DNA from: Hygrophila difformis
Taxonomy: Eukaryota > Streptophyta > Magnoliopsida > Lamiales > Acanthaceae
Direction: 5' to 3'
Assembly (NCBI GenBank): GCA_030278955.1
Contig: JAOANR010000010.1
Span: 23,156,444-23,220,443, forward strand
DNA: 64,000 nucleotides
This document shows, piece after piece, positions 32,325 to 43,748 of this stretch. The notes beneath the pieces were generated by a model. That model did not search any database and had not been told where the DNA came from. It worked only from the letters and a program-made list of their open reading frames with translations. The position numbers were made by a program, and so were the translations under genes. Numbering within the stretch: the stretch's first letter is position 1; each line of letters opens with the position of its first letter.

Positions 32325-34373
32325 ATGACCTGCATAACATAGATACCAATGGATTGGAGGACCGATTTGATAAGAGTTGCTCTTCCAGCAAGGCTAAGAT
32401 GTCTGTTCGCCCATCCACATAGCTTGGAGGCCATTTTGTCAAGAATAAAACCAAAGTAACAGCTAGACCGACGACCCGTACTAGCCGGGATGCCCAAATA
32501 AGTGCCAAGGTTATGGGCACTTTTGTAGCCCAGCTCCATTTCAATGTTCCGATGAGTAGAAATGGAAACAGCTTTGCCAAATAAAATTTTAGATTTCTGG
32601 ATACTAACTACAAGGCCAGACCAGACATGCTACCAAAATCATCCAAGATATTTTTGATGAGAGAAGCTTGATCCATAGAGGCTTTAGCAAAGAACAAAAT
32701 GTCATCCGCAAAGAATATGTAAGGGATCTTTAAAGACCCTTTATCCCAACACACAGGTTTCCAATGACCAAGAGATACGGCATTGTTGATCAATGCTCCC
32801 AGACGTTCAAGACAAAGGATAAACAAGTATGGGGAAATCGGATCGCCTTGTCGGACACCACGAGAAGGCTTAAAGTTGATGGATGGTTGCCCGTTCTATT
32901 GGATCTGCATAGAAGAAGATTGAACACAATTCATAATGAAATTAAAGCAGGAAGTGGGGAAACCTGCCATCAGAAGAGTTTCGTGGATAAATTGCCACCG
33001 AAGTTTATCATACGCCTTCTCAAGGTCGAGTTTAATGATCATATATCCTGGTTTAGCGGTAGATTTCTCCAGGAAGTGCGCAATCTCATGGCTAATGATG
33101 ATATTATCTTGGATGAACCGGCCTTTGACGAAGCTAGCTTGACCTGAGGAAATAAGCTTAGGCATAATAGTGGAAAGTCTGTTAGAGATTATTTTAGTCA
33201 TGAATTTATAGAGGACATTGCATAAGCTAATCGGACGGAATTGGGTAACAGATCTAGGATTGGGAACTTTTGGGAGAAGAACAATAAGCGTATTGTTGAT
33301 AGCCTCCAGTTTATGAGGGTGCATGAAGCAATCCTTAATGAGCTCACATACAGTTGCCCTATAATATTCCAATTCCTTTGGTAGAAGGCCGCATGAAAAC
33401 CGTCAGGACCAGGGGCCTTAAGAGGAGACAAGCCCTTTACAGCTTGCCAAATTTCCTCAAATGAAGGTTCAGCATCCAACAAGATACTGTCAGCAGGGGA
33501 CATGCGTGGAATGCGTCCTAATGAAGAGCTGTCGACTGTATAAGTGGCTTGATTCTCGTTATAAAGCTGCTTGAAATAGGAGATAACCATATCACAGATA
33601 TCGTCCTCCTCAGTTAGAACGTGGCCATCAGCATCTTCGAGAATAGAGAAAAAAAATTTGGACTTCCTGTGCTTAACAAAATTGTGGAAAAATTTGGTGT
33701 TTTGATCGCCTCCAGTGGTCGAATCCCTAATGCTTCTCTGTATGTAATTGAGTTCTTCAGTTTCAAGAATACGGCCGAGTTCATAGCAAAGCTGGGAATG
33801 AAGGCGTTTCTGGAAGTGGTTGTGCATCCAATAAGGATTTCTCTCAATACCAGCCAATCTGGCCCTAATACGATGCTTCCGGCGACCAGCGCTGTTGAAG
33901 ACCTTCTTATGCCATTCAGTAGCCTCCTCTTGAAGTGTTTTTAACTTGAAACTAAGGTTGTTATCTCTTTGCCAAACTGACTGGACAATATTCTGAAAAG
34001 AGGGGTGATTTTGCCAGCATATTTTGTAGCGGAAAGGCCTGACAACTTGATGAGAGCTAGAGATGGTTCTGGCAGATAATTTGAGTAGAAGAGGAGCATG
34101 GTCAGAAAGGATTTTTGGGAGGACTTCCACTGTGCCATGAGGAAATTGATCAAACCATTCAATGTTGCCCATCATACGATCCAGGCGTTTCTTAAGAAGA
34201 CCACGAGACCACGTAAAATGACTACCAAACGTATTGAGCTCCCTCATATCATTGTTGACCATGCAATTCAAGAGTTCAGACCCAACTGAGTTGGTGCCAG
34301 CACCACCCTGTGATTCACAGTTCCGTGCAATACAATTCAAATCGCCCCCTACCATCCAAGGGCCAGCCCTATT
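32325..34373 (-). pseudogene. LINE ORF2 middle: endonuclease end and reverse transcriptase
   Basis: Minus-strand frames: 34355-33198 holds the C-terminal half of the AP-type endonuclease (GGDLNCIARN, then SDHAPLLLKL with the catalytic SDH) and the RT entry (LKAPGPDGF). 33372-32896 holds RT motifs (FRPISLCNVLYK, KGRFIQDNI, LDLEKAYD). 32826-32608 holds the catalytic FADD (IFFADDILFF). 32539-32325 holds the thumb region. At least three frameshifts separate these, so it is dead. It joins the piece at 5893-6151 across the Athila-type element and the piece at 37457-39290 across the solo LTR. Confidence 0.88.
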
Positions 34374-37300
34374 TATAACACCTCGTAAAAATTTTAAATA
34401 GAAATTTAGATCTTAATAAATAAATATTTAAAATTTCTCAGAAATAAGATATTTTTTTTAGAAAACGAAAGGAAACGACATTTATTTTCAAAGTGCGAAT
34501 TTATTTAAGTCAATCTTAGAGGAGAATTAAATTTAAGGAATTAAAAACTTTTAAGTCCGAGACTATTAAATTAGCACATAAGCAGTAACTTATCAATTAT
34601 CAAGAAATCACTTAAGTCCCCGAAATTATGTATACAAGTTGGATTGAACATTGCCAAAGGATAATTTAGTTGTATCAAATTATCCGACGAGGGTACCGGG
34701 TAGAAATATAATTTAATGACCAAAATAGACGAGCTTATGAATATTAGAGTCTAAATAAATATTACTAGGCATGAATAAAGTGATGAAATAAATAATCACG
34801 GACGGAATAAAATACTTAGCTACTTAAATTATGTAACTAGAGGACAGACCAATTTTTAATTAGCGAAACATTTAATTATTATTTTTCAAGACCTCGACCA
34901 AGTTGTCTACGGAAACTCATTACTAAGTGAGTTAAACCTATTGATTTGTTTATAAGTAATTGGATTAAATATTAATACACTTGATTAATGTGATAAGGAA
35001 ATCCACTACTAGATAATTTAAATCCATTAATCTACTAACTCTATTACGATAGTAAGATTAAATATTAAATTAAGATATTGCTAGTTAAGCTAATAACAAA
35101 TAGGAATTTAAATCCTAAAATCGTGTAATGGACAAACGTCGGGAAATTTTAAGTTAATATTGCATTAAATAATTTCGGACTCAAATTATATTACAAGTTA
35201 ATTATTAAGATTAAATTAAGAATACTTAGTCAATTGAATATAAAATTACAAGTGATCGATTAACGATTAATTATCCGGATTAAGGAATTTGAAGTTTGGA
35301 ATCATTTGTGCTAACAGTGGCAAATCAATAGATGAGCTAATCCTTAAATAACACTAGGAACCCGCCGTCGAGCTCCCCGTCGCTCGCCTGTCGCCGCCGC
35401 TGCTTCCGGAACCCGCCGCCGCCGCCGCTCCCGCGTGCTCCGCCGTCGCCACAGGCCAGGCGAACTCCACCACCGAGACAGAGAGAGAGATCCGGATGAG
35501 AGGAAAAAGAAGGAAGGGAAAGAAAGAAAAAAAATTGGGGGAGGTAGCTTTGTGACCGAGTTCTTCTCTTCGGATCTTCTAGAGCCTCACGTGGAAATCT
35601 GAGCTTGGGGATTTTTGGGGGCATTCAACTTGGAAAATTAGAAATGAGAAGGAATGGGAGGCGTGGAAGAGGGGATGGGGGGGGGGGGGGGGCGGCTGCA
35701 GAATTAAATGTTGATGTAAATTTATAGAGATCCGTGTGATATTTCAACATGTTAAGGGAACCACTCTATCATCCAGATTAAAGCAAGGTACAATTGCCTC
35801 TATTTAAACCACCCTTCCCACCCTTGCCACTTGCCCCTCTCCCTTAATTTTTCATCTCCTCATCTGCTCCGTTTCTCTTTTTCTTCTGTGTTTTGTTCTT
35901 CTGTTGAAAGTTCCTGATGCTTGTAGCTAGCTGCTTCTTAGTTCTTCCGGTAGAGTGTTAGCAAGACCAGTTCAATAGGAGTATTTCCGGTAAGATTTAT
36001 TTAAATGGAACTTTTAAATATTTTTTAGATAGCATTTTAATTATAATCTTAGTTACCATTTTAGTTAGAGAACCGTTATAGCATATAAATTAATATTAGA
36101 ATATTTTCTTAGTCACGTTACTGTAAAGAATTATCTGCTCGTAGCCTGTGCGCGTGTGTTGCATCCATCCCCATTCCATCTTCGGTGACTGTAAGTAGAT
36201 TTTTACTCTTTGGAGTAAGCCAAATTGATTTTAGCTTAAGCATAATTTTTAAATACCGTTTTCTTATTTTTAATTTTATGCTTATAGCTCCCTACTGTTT
36301 TTGGATTATTGGTATGCCATTTTACTGTGCTTTATACTGTTCGCCTCTATTCACAAAATCCTATGGATTTTTGAGCTCATTGTTACCGGGGCTGGGTTTG
36401 GGTATGGGTCGGCTGCCCAACTCCTACGTTGCTGTTGCACTTAATCGCTACACGGGGACTCTTGGGGCTATCCAGGCGATTCCATATCTGATTCAAGTAG
36501 TGGGTTTCGAGGAAATTTCTTACCTCCCCCACACCCTTGCGTGTATATGAGGTTTGGGCCCCGTTTGGGCACCTGCACATCACAGTGGCTGAGATACTAC
36601 TTTTCGGTAACGCATATTGCTGTATTATCTGTTCCCGGGTTTAGATTAATATTGTCTTTATGTACAATTTATTCTCGTTTTAGCATACCATTACCATAAC
36701 TGTTGTCTTTAAATTATTTCTGCTACCCTACCTCCTCCAGGAGTAAACTTCTACTTACTCAGTGATTATTTTCGCTGACTCTACACTTGTCACCATTTCC
36801 TTTCAGGTTTCAGATCCGCAAGGTTCGATAGAGCATATTTTGCACGGGCACGGTATGGGGTATTATTTAAAAGAATGTATATATTTTGAATCCCCTTCGG
36901 GATAAGAAACATATTACTTGGCATAGATCATTTTTATGAGACAAAGATAATTCTTATAAAGCATGGGAAATTATTTATCAAGCATGTATAAATATTTGGG
37001 TTTTATCCCGTTTATGCAAATGTTGTGCCCTACTGTTTAAACAATACATTTTTGCGTTTAGCAGTGTTATTTTTTAAATACGAGATAGACAACCCCCTTA
37101 TTATAATATTTTTGAAATGTGAGGTGCAACCTCTTTTAAAATAAAAATTTTCATGGATCTATTCCATTCCTATCATTGAGCTCCTTGAGGAATGCGTTCC
37201 TCCGTTTGGTTACGCTATACCAAACATTTTTATTAAGCTTATTTTATACTTTTTACGGTATTATAAGCTTTTGGTGCAGAGTATGCTAACTTGCCCGGGA

Positions 37301-37456
37301 AGTGGTTAGCATATGCGTTAAACTCTGATGTTCTGCACTCATTATTTTTAGCCTTAGCGTATTTCGGGCGGTCCGGAATACGTGGCCGTAGCACCCCACC
37401 CATTGTTTTCCGCACTTTTCTTCCGCTGCATCTTTAGAGAAAATGGGGGTGTTACA
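34374..37456 (+). mobile_element. Solo LTR (3083 bp) in LINE ORF2
   Basis: The ends TATAACACC and GGTGTTACA are inverted, flanked by CTATT at 34369-34373 and 37457-37461. There is no internal region, so it is a solo LTR left by LTR-LTR recombination. Strand is uncertain because both ends look alike; plus is preferred because a TATTTAA box near 35800 is followed by a pyrimidine-rich leader. A GC-rich stretch at 35360-35470 and a G15-like run at 35678-35692 stand out from the AT-rich rest. The small ORFs inside are not convincing. Removing it restores the LINE endonuclease frame. Confidence 0.88.
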
Positions 37457-37842
37457 CTATTGTTCTTGATGCGAGATAATTCCGGCCATAACCAGGATCT
37501 TCTATATATATTGGGAGCACCATAAACCATAGTAGCATAAATGGAGGTCCCTGCAAAATGGATAACAAAATCAATAAATTGGGAATGGCACTCAATGATC
37601 TCAACTCTAATAGCATCTTTCCAAAGTAACCAAATCCCGCCGGCAAAGCCTTCAGCTTCGATACGGAACGACTTAGGGAAGCCACTCCTCATGACAAATC
37701 TATCGGCCCTGATACCACTAATACGTGGTTCAAAGATAGCAATAAAATCAACTTTATTATGGGATGTCATATCCCGAAATTCACGTCAAAAATCCTTTGA
37801 TCCAGCTCCCTGAACATTCCAACACATGATATTAAAATTCAT
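37457..37842 (-). pseudogene. LINE ORF2 start: endonuclease N-terminus
   Basis: ATG at 37842 begins MNFNIMCWNVQGAGS, the hallmark start of plant L1 ORF2. An in-frame TGA follows near 37790. The frame then runs through the endonuclease with IFEPRISG and GFAGGIWLLW to the solo LTR boundary. Catalytic N (in WNVQG) and E (in FEPR) residues are present, but the stop codon makes it a pseudogene. Confidence 0.85.
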
Positions 37843-37999
37843 GAAGCAATAGATTGAAGGAAAAAGGACGGAAAGTAGACTTAGCTATGGAAATGGGCCG
37901 GAAGACTAGTGGCCCGGCCAGTGGTTGTATGGGGAGAGACTTCCCCCTCATCCATGGGATCATAGGGGACCGTTCCAGGTTGGTCCGGTGGACGACCTC

Positions 38000-39290
38000 C
38001 CTGGGACCCGAAAGGAGTACCACCCTTACTTCTTGCATGGGAAGAAGGATCTTCTACATAGACGGCTGCATCCTGGTTTGCTGGTAGAGAAGTTTTGGCA
38101 GCGATCATCCTAGCACCAGAAGGTTGGGCCACCCAGGCCGAACGTGTAGCAGGGGGGACCGAAGCATCAACTGTTGGGGATGGAGAACGTCGTCGCCGCT
38201 CATCTCTGTTGAGTTGTCGATCTCGAGGGGGGGGACTGACGAGTCTGGAAAAGAGCTTGTCCCTGTGGAGGGTCATCTTCCATTGGAACCGCCTGTACAG
38301 TATCTTCAGCCAAAACAGCAAAACGGTTACGAGGCAGTGTACTGGTATTGTTAGAAGCTATTTGATTCAAGGGAGGCCGCGGGCGTCGACGTTGTGCGAT
38401 CATCCAAGGCCCAAAAGAGGGCGTTGATGAATTCTCAATCCTGGGTTGCTCGTTAGGAGTGACGGATTGTAGGGGTGTTTGGCCTGCATTAGTGGAATCC
38501 GGACACTTGGAATTGAACATGGCCATAAAGACCACATTGGAAACAAACTAGCTTCAGGTTCTCTTATTCGAGTTTAATAACTCGGCCGGCCACTGTAATC
38601 TGCGGTACTAAGGGTTTCGACAAAGGAAATCTGACTGCTAAACGAGCATACCTAGCCCTATCGAATTTATCGGTGTTGAAATCAATACTTACGACATCCC
38701 CAATTAGGGTACCCAAGTGGTGAAGCATCCGCCTATTGTACACGAAAGTAGAAAGTTTAGGCAGACGAACCCAGGCAACCATAGAATGGATGACATTAGT
38801 ATCTGGATCAAACGCTTTGTCCCATGGCTGGACATGCAGATAGTGGCCGGTCACCATCCAAGGGCCGCCTGTCAAAGCAAAGATCGCATCGTCCTTGGAT
38901 AAGAATTTCACTACGTAGTAACCATTATCCAAATCTATGAGCGAGACTGAAGTAGAAGCCGGCCATATGTGCTCCAATCCTGCCTTCAAGACCCTGTATG
39001 AAACCGATCGGCCAACCACCTTCAAGATCACCACATTAAGCCATGGACGGATACGTTGTTCTTTATACGACTGGGATAGAGTCACAACGGGGGAACCATC
39101 AATATAGATAGTAATAATATCGACGGGTCACCGACAAGATCTTCCATGGAATCTTCAAGGGTTACATGGACAAAGCCATCTCTTTTAAGAACCATATCAC
39201 TGTAGGACTCTCGGGGCCGCTTGAGGGCACGGGACTCATGGGATTCAGGTGGGAGGCCGCCATGGTCTGCCACCTCCTCATCAGCCATTG
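38000..39290 (-). pseudogene. LINE ORF1: DUF4283 RNA-binding protein
   Basis: ATG near 39288 (MADEEVADHG). A frameshift near 39090-39110 leads into a DUF4283 domain at 39060-38700 (RPWLNVVILKVVGR ... LTGGPWMVTGHYL), then a zinc knuckle near 38540 (CFQCGLYGH, final Cys apparently lost), then a basic tail with FGPWMIAQRRRPR near 38420. This is the usual ORF1 of plant L1 elements and binds the LINE RNA. Multiple frame changes mean it is not functional. Confidence 0.85.
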
Positions 39291-39835
39291 AGAATTAGTG
39301 AAAAGCATAAGGGTTCTTGGAAATCTTGGAGGAAAGGAAGTTACCGGAAGGCGGAGAAGTTATATGAAGTTATATTTTTTCTGATCTGGACTATTTTTTT
39401 AAAATATATATATTTATAATAATATTGAGTCAAAGTTGAACCATAAACGATATAAAAAAGTCAAACACGACACTTCTACTGGGACAGACAAGTAATATTT
39501 TAAAATATTGAAAAGTAAAACTTATAAAAAAATATTTTAAAATATTGAGAAGTATATTATATTGTAAAATTATACGAGAAAAGAATTCAATAATATCTCA
39601 GTTCCAATAATTTATTCTTATATAATTACAGCAAAAGTTTCGTCAAATATATATAATGAAATCTGAGGGAGTACTAATTTTAAATTAAATGGAATCCGAG
39701 GGAGTACTAATCCTGACCCCAAAAGGCGGTGTCACAATTTTATTTGCAAAGTCAACACTTCTATTCTCCTCCATGTAATCCTTCGCCATTTCCATTTTCC
39801 AGTTCACTCAGAAAACGCCTAATTCCTCATTACTC
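39291..39835. other. Gap with Stowaway-like remnant (39380-39495)
   Basis: No gene seen. 39380-39495 (GACTATTTTTTTAAAATA... to TACTGGGACAGA) matches the right half of the MITE at 41383-41641 and is a degraded copy. GAGGGAGTACTAA occurs twice near 39666-39710. The last 100 bp are the 5' flank of the DC1 gene. Confidence 0.55.
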
Positions 39836-40465
39836 ATGGGCAGACTCACCACTACATCACCCGAAAATCTACCGGCGCCGGCGACGCTGAACCATTTTAG
39901 CCACCCGCATCCGCTGCTCCCCACCCCCTCCCTCCACATCCAGCTTTGCGCCGCCTGTAGCCAACAATCCACCACCACCATGTACTCTTGCCTACCCTGT
40001 AGCTTCTCCCTCCACCAATCCTGCGCCACCCTCCCGCGCCACATCACCCACCCTTCCCACGGTGGATGCACCCTCGCCCTCCTCACTTCGCCTTCCTACG
40101 GCGCAGCCGCCTTCAGCTGCGACGCCTGCAACCGCACCGGCCACGCCTGGAGCTACCACTGTACGAGCTGCGAATACGATCTCCACGTCGCCTGCGCCTC
40201 CAAGCCCATGACCACCAGGCACCCGGCCCACCCCTCCTGCGACCTCCACCTCACCTTCAAGAGTCCCTACGCAAACTCCGATGGATTCTCCTGCGACATC
40301 TGCCGCAGGATTGGGAACAATCAGTGGTTGTACCGCTGCAATTCCTGCGAATTCGACGTGCATCTTGAATGCATCGCTGGAACGCCGCAGACGCAGACGC
40401 AGACGCCTCATCAAGTTCTGCCCCACACCGTGTTTTCGCCGGCGCCGCCGCTGGCTCCACTCTAA
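39836..40465 (+). CDS. DC1 domain (Cys/His-rich C1) protein, copy 1
   Basis: 209 codons from ATG at 39836 with three DC1 (divergent C1) zinc-binding units. Unit 1 is at about residues 20-63 (CAAC...CLPC....HQSC), unit 2 at 72-120 (HPSHGG..., CDAC, HC..CEYDLHVAC), unit 3 at 130-180 (HPSCDLHLTF, CDICRRIG, RCNSCEFDVHLEC). DC1 proteins are a large plant family implicated in stress and hormone signalling; ligands are mostly unknown. The ORF ends at TAA 40463-40465, but the same frame continues open to 40762 with a tail (MAAMQGFAEGAFQGVGQAVV) that copy 2 has within its ORF, so the TAA looks like a premature stop. GC-rich coding sequence contrasts with AT-rich flanks. Confidence 0.85.
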   Translation: MGRLTTTSPENLPAPATLNHFSHPHPLLPTPSLHIQLCAACSQQSTTTMYSCLPCSFSLHQSCATLPRHITHPSHGGCTLALLTSPSYGAAAFSCDACNRTGHAWSYHCTSCEYDLHVACASKPMTTRHPAHPSCDLHLTFKSPYANSDGFSCDICRRIGNNQWLYRCNSCEFDVHLECIAGTPQTQTQTPHQVLPHTVFSPAPPLAPL

Positions 40466-40762
40466 CAAAATCCACAGTTTGTGCATGGTGTCAGCACGGG
40501 TTATCCTCAAATGAATCCAGTTAATCAACGCCAGGTATACATTCGTCCAGCGCCGGCTGCTAGGACGACGATGGGAAACAATTTCATTATGGCGGCGATG
40601 CAGGGGTTTGCGGAAGGAGCTTTTCAGGGGGTGGGTCAGGCTGTTGTACAAGATGTATTGGGCAGCGGCGGAGGCGGAGGGGCAGGTGGAGGCGGAGGCT
40701 ATCAAAGCGGGAATATCGACGTCGTCGACGTAACTTCCTGGGGAGATTTCTACACCATGTAA
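40466..40762 (+). pseudogene. In-frame C-terminal tail of DC1 copy 1 after the stop
   Basis: 99 codons in the same frame after the TAA (QNPQFVHGVS...), ending at a stop at 40760-40762. It contains the amphipathic segment GFAEGAFQGVGQAVVQDVLG, matching GLIQGLFQGVGQIVVQNFLD at the C-terminus of copy 2, and a glycine-rich run. Conserved frame and motif show it was once (or by readthrough is) part of the protein. Confidence 0.65.
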
Positions 40763-41154
40763 CAAATTGTATTTTAATGTATTTTATTTTGGTTTTCAAA
40801 ATGTATGATTTATAAATTAGAAAGGAAAAATAAAATTAAAAAAAAAACAAGACAAAAGAAAAAAAGAAAAATTTAGTTTCGATTTTTTATGAACCTAGCT
40901 AAATAACAGCTTACAGTTTATTATGAACATAGTCGTATGTATCGCACGTCAACGGAAGACTTGGCAGAAGGGGAGAAGATTAATTGCATATGAATGTATG
41001 TGCACCCACTGGATGTGTGATGTGAAAATTGTATTATATGTAGATTAAATGGGAGTATATTTTATGTGATGAGAGAGTTGTTTTGTACGATGAAATAATA
41101 TGTGATGAAATGGTGTATTTTGTGTGTGGGAAAGATGTTTTGTGTGATGAAATA
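40763..41154. other. 3' flank of DC1 copy 1
   Basis: AT-rich sequence with A-rich runs just after the gene and TGTGATGAAAT repeats at 41030-41150. No gene, RNA or mobile-element end recognised. Confidence 0.4.
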
Positions 41155-41354
41155 CTCCCTCCGTCCCATTTAAGATGTCATATTTCTTTTGGGCAAGATA
41201 TTTTAGGTAAAATGAATTATTATGTTAAAGTGGAGTAAATAGTTGATATGATGTTTGTTTGAAGGAGTAAAAATTTTATAAATAAGGAAATATGACAATA
41301 GAATTGGGATGGACCAAAATAAAAAATGAGACATTTGAAATGGGACAGAAGGAG
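41155..41354. mobile_element. Stowaway-type MITE (200 bp)
   Basis: Ends CTCCCTCCGTCCC and GGGACAGAAGGAG are inverted repeats typical of Tc1/mariner Stowaway MITEs, flanked by TA at 41153-41154 and 41355-41356. No coding capacity. Confidence 0.85.
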
Positions 41355-41382
41355 TAATATTTAGTGGGATAGATATTTTGTA

Positions 41383-41641
41383 CTCCCTCTGTCCCATTTA
41401 AGATGTCTTGTTTCATTTCTGCACATAATCCAATACACTTTTTCAATCGTTAATATCTCAAAATATGTACAACAAAAAATTATGTAAAATATATATTATA
41501 AAACTACATGATTATACGTTTCTAACAATATCCAACTCGACTATTTTTTTCAAACATATACTTGAAATAATATTGAGTCAAAGTTAAACAATGAACAGTG
41601 CCAAAAAGTCAAACCAGACATCTTGCCTGGGACGGAGGGAG
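41383..41641. mobile_element. Stowaway-type MITE (259 bp)
   Basis: Ends CTCCCTCTGTCCC and GGGACGGAGGGAG, flanked by TA at 41381-41382 and 41642-41643. The internal half matches the remnant near 39380-39495, so they are one family. Confidence 0.85.
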
Positions 41642-41792
41642 TATTATGGAAGATGACTTTTTGTTATGTCTGCACATGCATATTATTAAATGAGTTGTAC
41701 ACTTGTACCGTAGTGAATTACGGCATAAGGATTTTATTTCATTTAGTAAAACTATATTTCTACTTCATAAATGTATACAATATATAATATAG

Positions 41793-42236
41793 GGAATAAA
41801 TATCCAAATAGTCCTATAAGTTTCACTATTATTCAATTTAGTCCATATAGAATATTTGATTATCTCAAATAGTCCTATAACTTTCATATTTTAGCCGAAG
41901 TACTCCAATCCCAAATGTATTTCATATTCAAGTTTAGACCCCTATACTTTTAAATTATTCACTTTTACCCTTAAAAAGTTTATATTTTTTGCAATTTAGT
42001 CCTTATCACATATTTATATTTTTTAAAAATAAGGACTAAATTGCAAAATTTAGAAATTTTTTGGGGGTAAAAGTGAATGATATAAAAGTTTTGGGACCTA
42101 AAATTGAAAATTAAATGCAATTAGGATTATTTCGGCTAAAATGTGAGAGTTATAGGATCATTTGACATAATCAAATACTTTATGAACCAATAATTGATAA
42201 TAGTGAAACTTACATGACTATTTGGATATTTATTCC
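41793..42236. mobile_element. Long-inverted-repeat MITE (444 bp)
   Basis: GGAATAAATATCCAAATAGT at the left and its complement at the right form inverted arms that extend with mismatches nearly to the centre. TATAATATAG occurs at 41783-41792 and 42241-42250 as a flanking direct repeat (with AAAG in between on the right), which fits a Mutator-like 9-10 bp target duplication. No ORF. Confidence 0.7.
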
Positions 42237-42487
42237 AAAGTATAATATAGTGTTGTTAATTTAAGCAAACTAGAATCTAGTTACTAGTTGAACCTAGTGG
42301 CGGATTCAGAATTTTTTATTTGCTAGGTCAAATATTATCAAGAGTTGGAAGCTAATTCAAGATGTATTCAATTAGAATTTTGTTACATTTTTATAAACTT
42401 TTAAAAGTCAATAAATTTAGAAAAACCAAAGACTTCAACTAGAGCTGGCTGACTATGTATAGACTTCATGTTTTACAGAATCCGTAG

Positions 42488-42767
42488 AAACTTTTAAAAA
42501 AATTGTATAATTATATTTTTCAAAGAGATCCTATTAAAATTGATGTAGTCTAAGTCATTAGGTTGTTAAATATATAAAAGACTTGTAAACTGCTTTCGTT
42601 AATTCGTGCTGTTGAGTCAAGGTTTTGAAACTTTTAAAAAAATTGTATAATTATATTTTTCAAAGAGATCCTATTAAAATTGATGTAGTCTAAGTCATTA
42701 GGTTGTTAAATATATAAAAGACTTGTAAACTGCTTTCGTTAATTCGTGCTGTTGAGTCAAGGTTTTG
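42488..42767 (+). repeat. 140-bp tandem duplication across the copia insertion junction
   Basis: Units 42488-42627 and 42628-42767 look identical. Each comprises 122 bp of host flank (with the target site CGTGC) plus the first 18 bp of the copia LTR (TGTTGAGTCAAGGTTTTG). Because it includes LTR sequence, the duplication happened after the insertion. Confidence 0.9.
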
Positions 42768-43702
42768 TTAGAAGTTCATTGTCGATGATTGAACTCCCTG
42801 GATGAACCTCCTGAGCGGCAGTCTTCATGTGCGACGTGGAATATTTTGAAAGACCTGCTGGAGCCCAACGACTCTTTTCCTAATCTGGGGAGATTATTCA
42901 CTAATGTTTATTTTGCAGGAATCCTCCCTCAGATTAGTGAAACTGAGTTTGAACGTTGTGAGTAACGGACACTGTACAATTCCAACGGCTAGTTGCAGGT
43001 GACCGTTCCAGAATTGCGGCTTCTTGGATAAAAGATATTTCAGAGGAATGGAAGAAGAACTTCTCACTCTTACAATCTTTGGAAAGACTCTGAATTCTCT
43101 CTAAGCTTTCGGAAATACTTTGTGAGAAGCCCTCGTTCGATTTGCAGCCCCCTGTTCCCAGATTCTATCTACTGCTGCTAAATCGATCAAGCCTTGGACT
43201 TCCTCCTTGATTGATTGCAAGTCGATTAAACTACTTGAGGAGATTGTCCAAAGGCTTCACAGGAGATAAGCTACATCGATCAAATTTATCCTGTTTAAGA
43301 GAAGTGATTCACAGACTGCTCCAAGGGAAACTCAAGGCAGGAGCTTTGGGGAGTTGAAATAGGTGGAGATCCTATACCAGAACTTGGAGAGTGTCTGGTT
43401 CCAACAACTATCTGCTTGGAGTTTATGGTGAAGTCATTCTCTTTATTTTGCTAGTGTGTGTGGTTGTTTACCATCTTAAAACACATAGTAAAATAACTCC
43501 TGGATTGGTATCCCCCAGACGTAGGCCGAAGGCCGAACTGGGTAAACAACTTCGTGTCTCATTGATTTACTTTATGCTTGTTTATTATTCCGCTGTGCTT
43601 GTGATTTATATTGGTACATTAATCTGTGTTGGGTGTTTGAGTTCATAATATTCAGTGAACCTCTGCATAAAGTGTGAATCTTGCTACTCCGTGGACCTAT
43701 CA
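42750..43702 (+). repeat. 5' LTR of the copia element
   Basis: TGTTGAGTCAAGG to GGACCTATCA, 953 bp. A conserved small ORF near 43391-43648 starts with GTG and is not considered real. Confidence 0.95.
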
Positions 43703-43704
43703 AT

Positions 43705-43717
43705 TGGTATCAGAGCC
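43705..43717 (+). other. Primer-binding site, tRNA-iMet
   Basis: TGGTATCAGAGCC two bases after the 5' LTR; an exact match to the usual copia primer site. Confidence 0.92.
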
Positions 43718-43748
43718 ACACTCTTGAGGGAGAGATCTCTTTAGCAAG

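Noticed and set aside
35337..35624. 95-codon minus-strand ORF over the GC-rich island
   Set aside because: Composition-driven Gly/Arg frame; no start context or homology I can recognise.
36185..36550. 121-codon ORF in the solo LTR
   Set aside because: AT-rich chance frame in the R/U5 region with no recognised domain.
39992..40765. 257-codon minus-strand ORF opposite DC1 copy 1
   Set aside because: Antisense shadow of a GC-rich gene; the plus-strand frame has three DC1 zinc-binding units.
43391..43648. 85-codon hydrophobic ORF in both copia LTRs
   Set aside because: It starts with GTG, lies wholly inside the LTR, and is the same in both LTRs only because the LTRs are near-identical.
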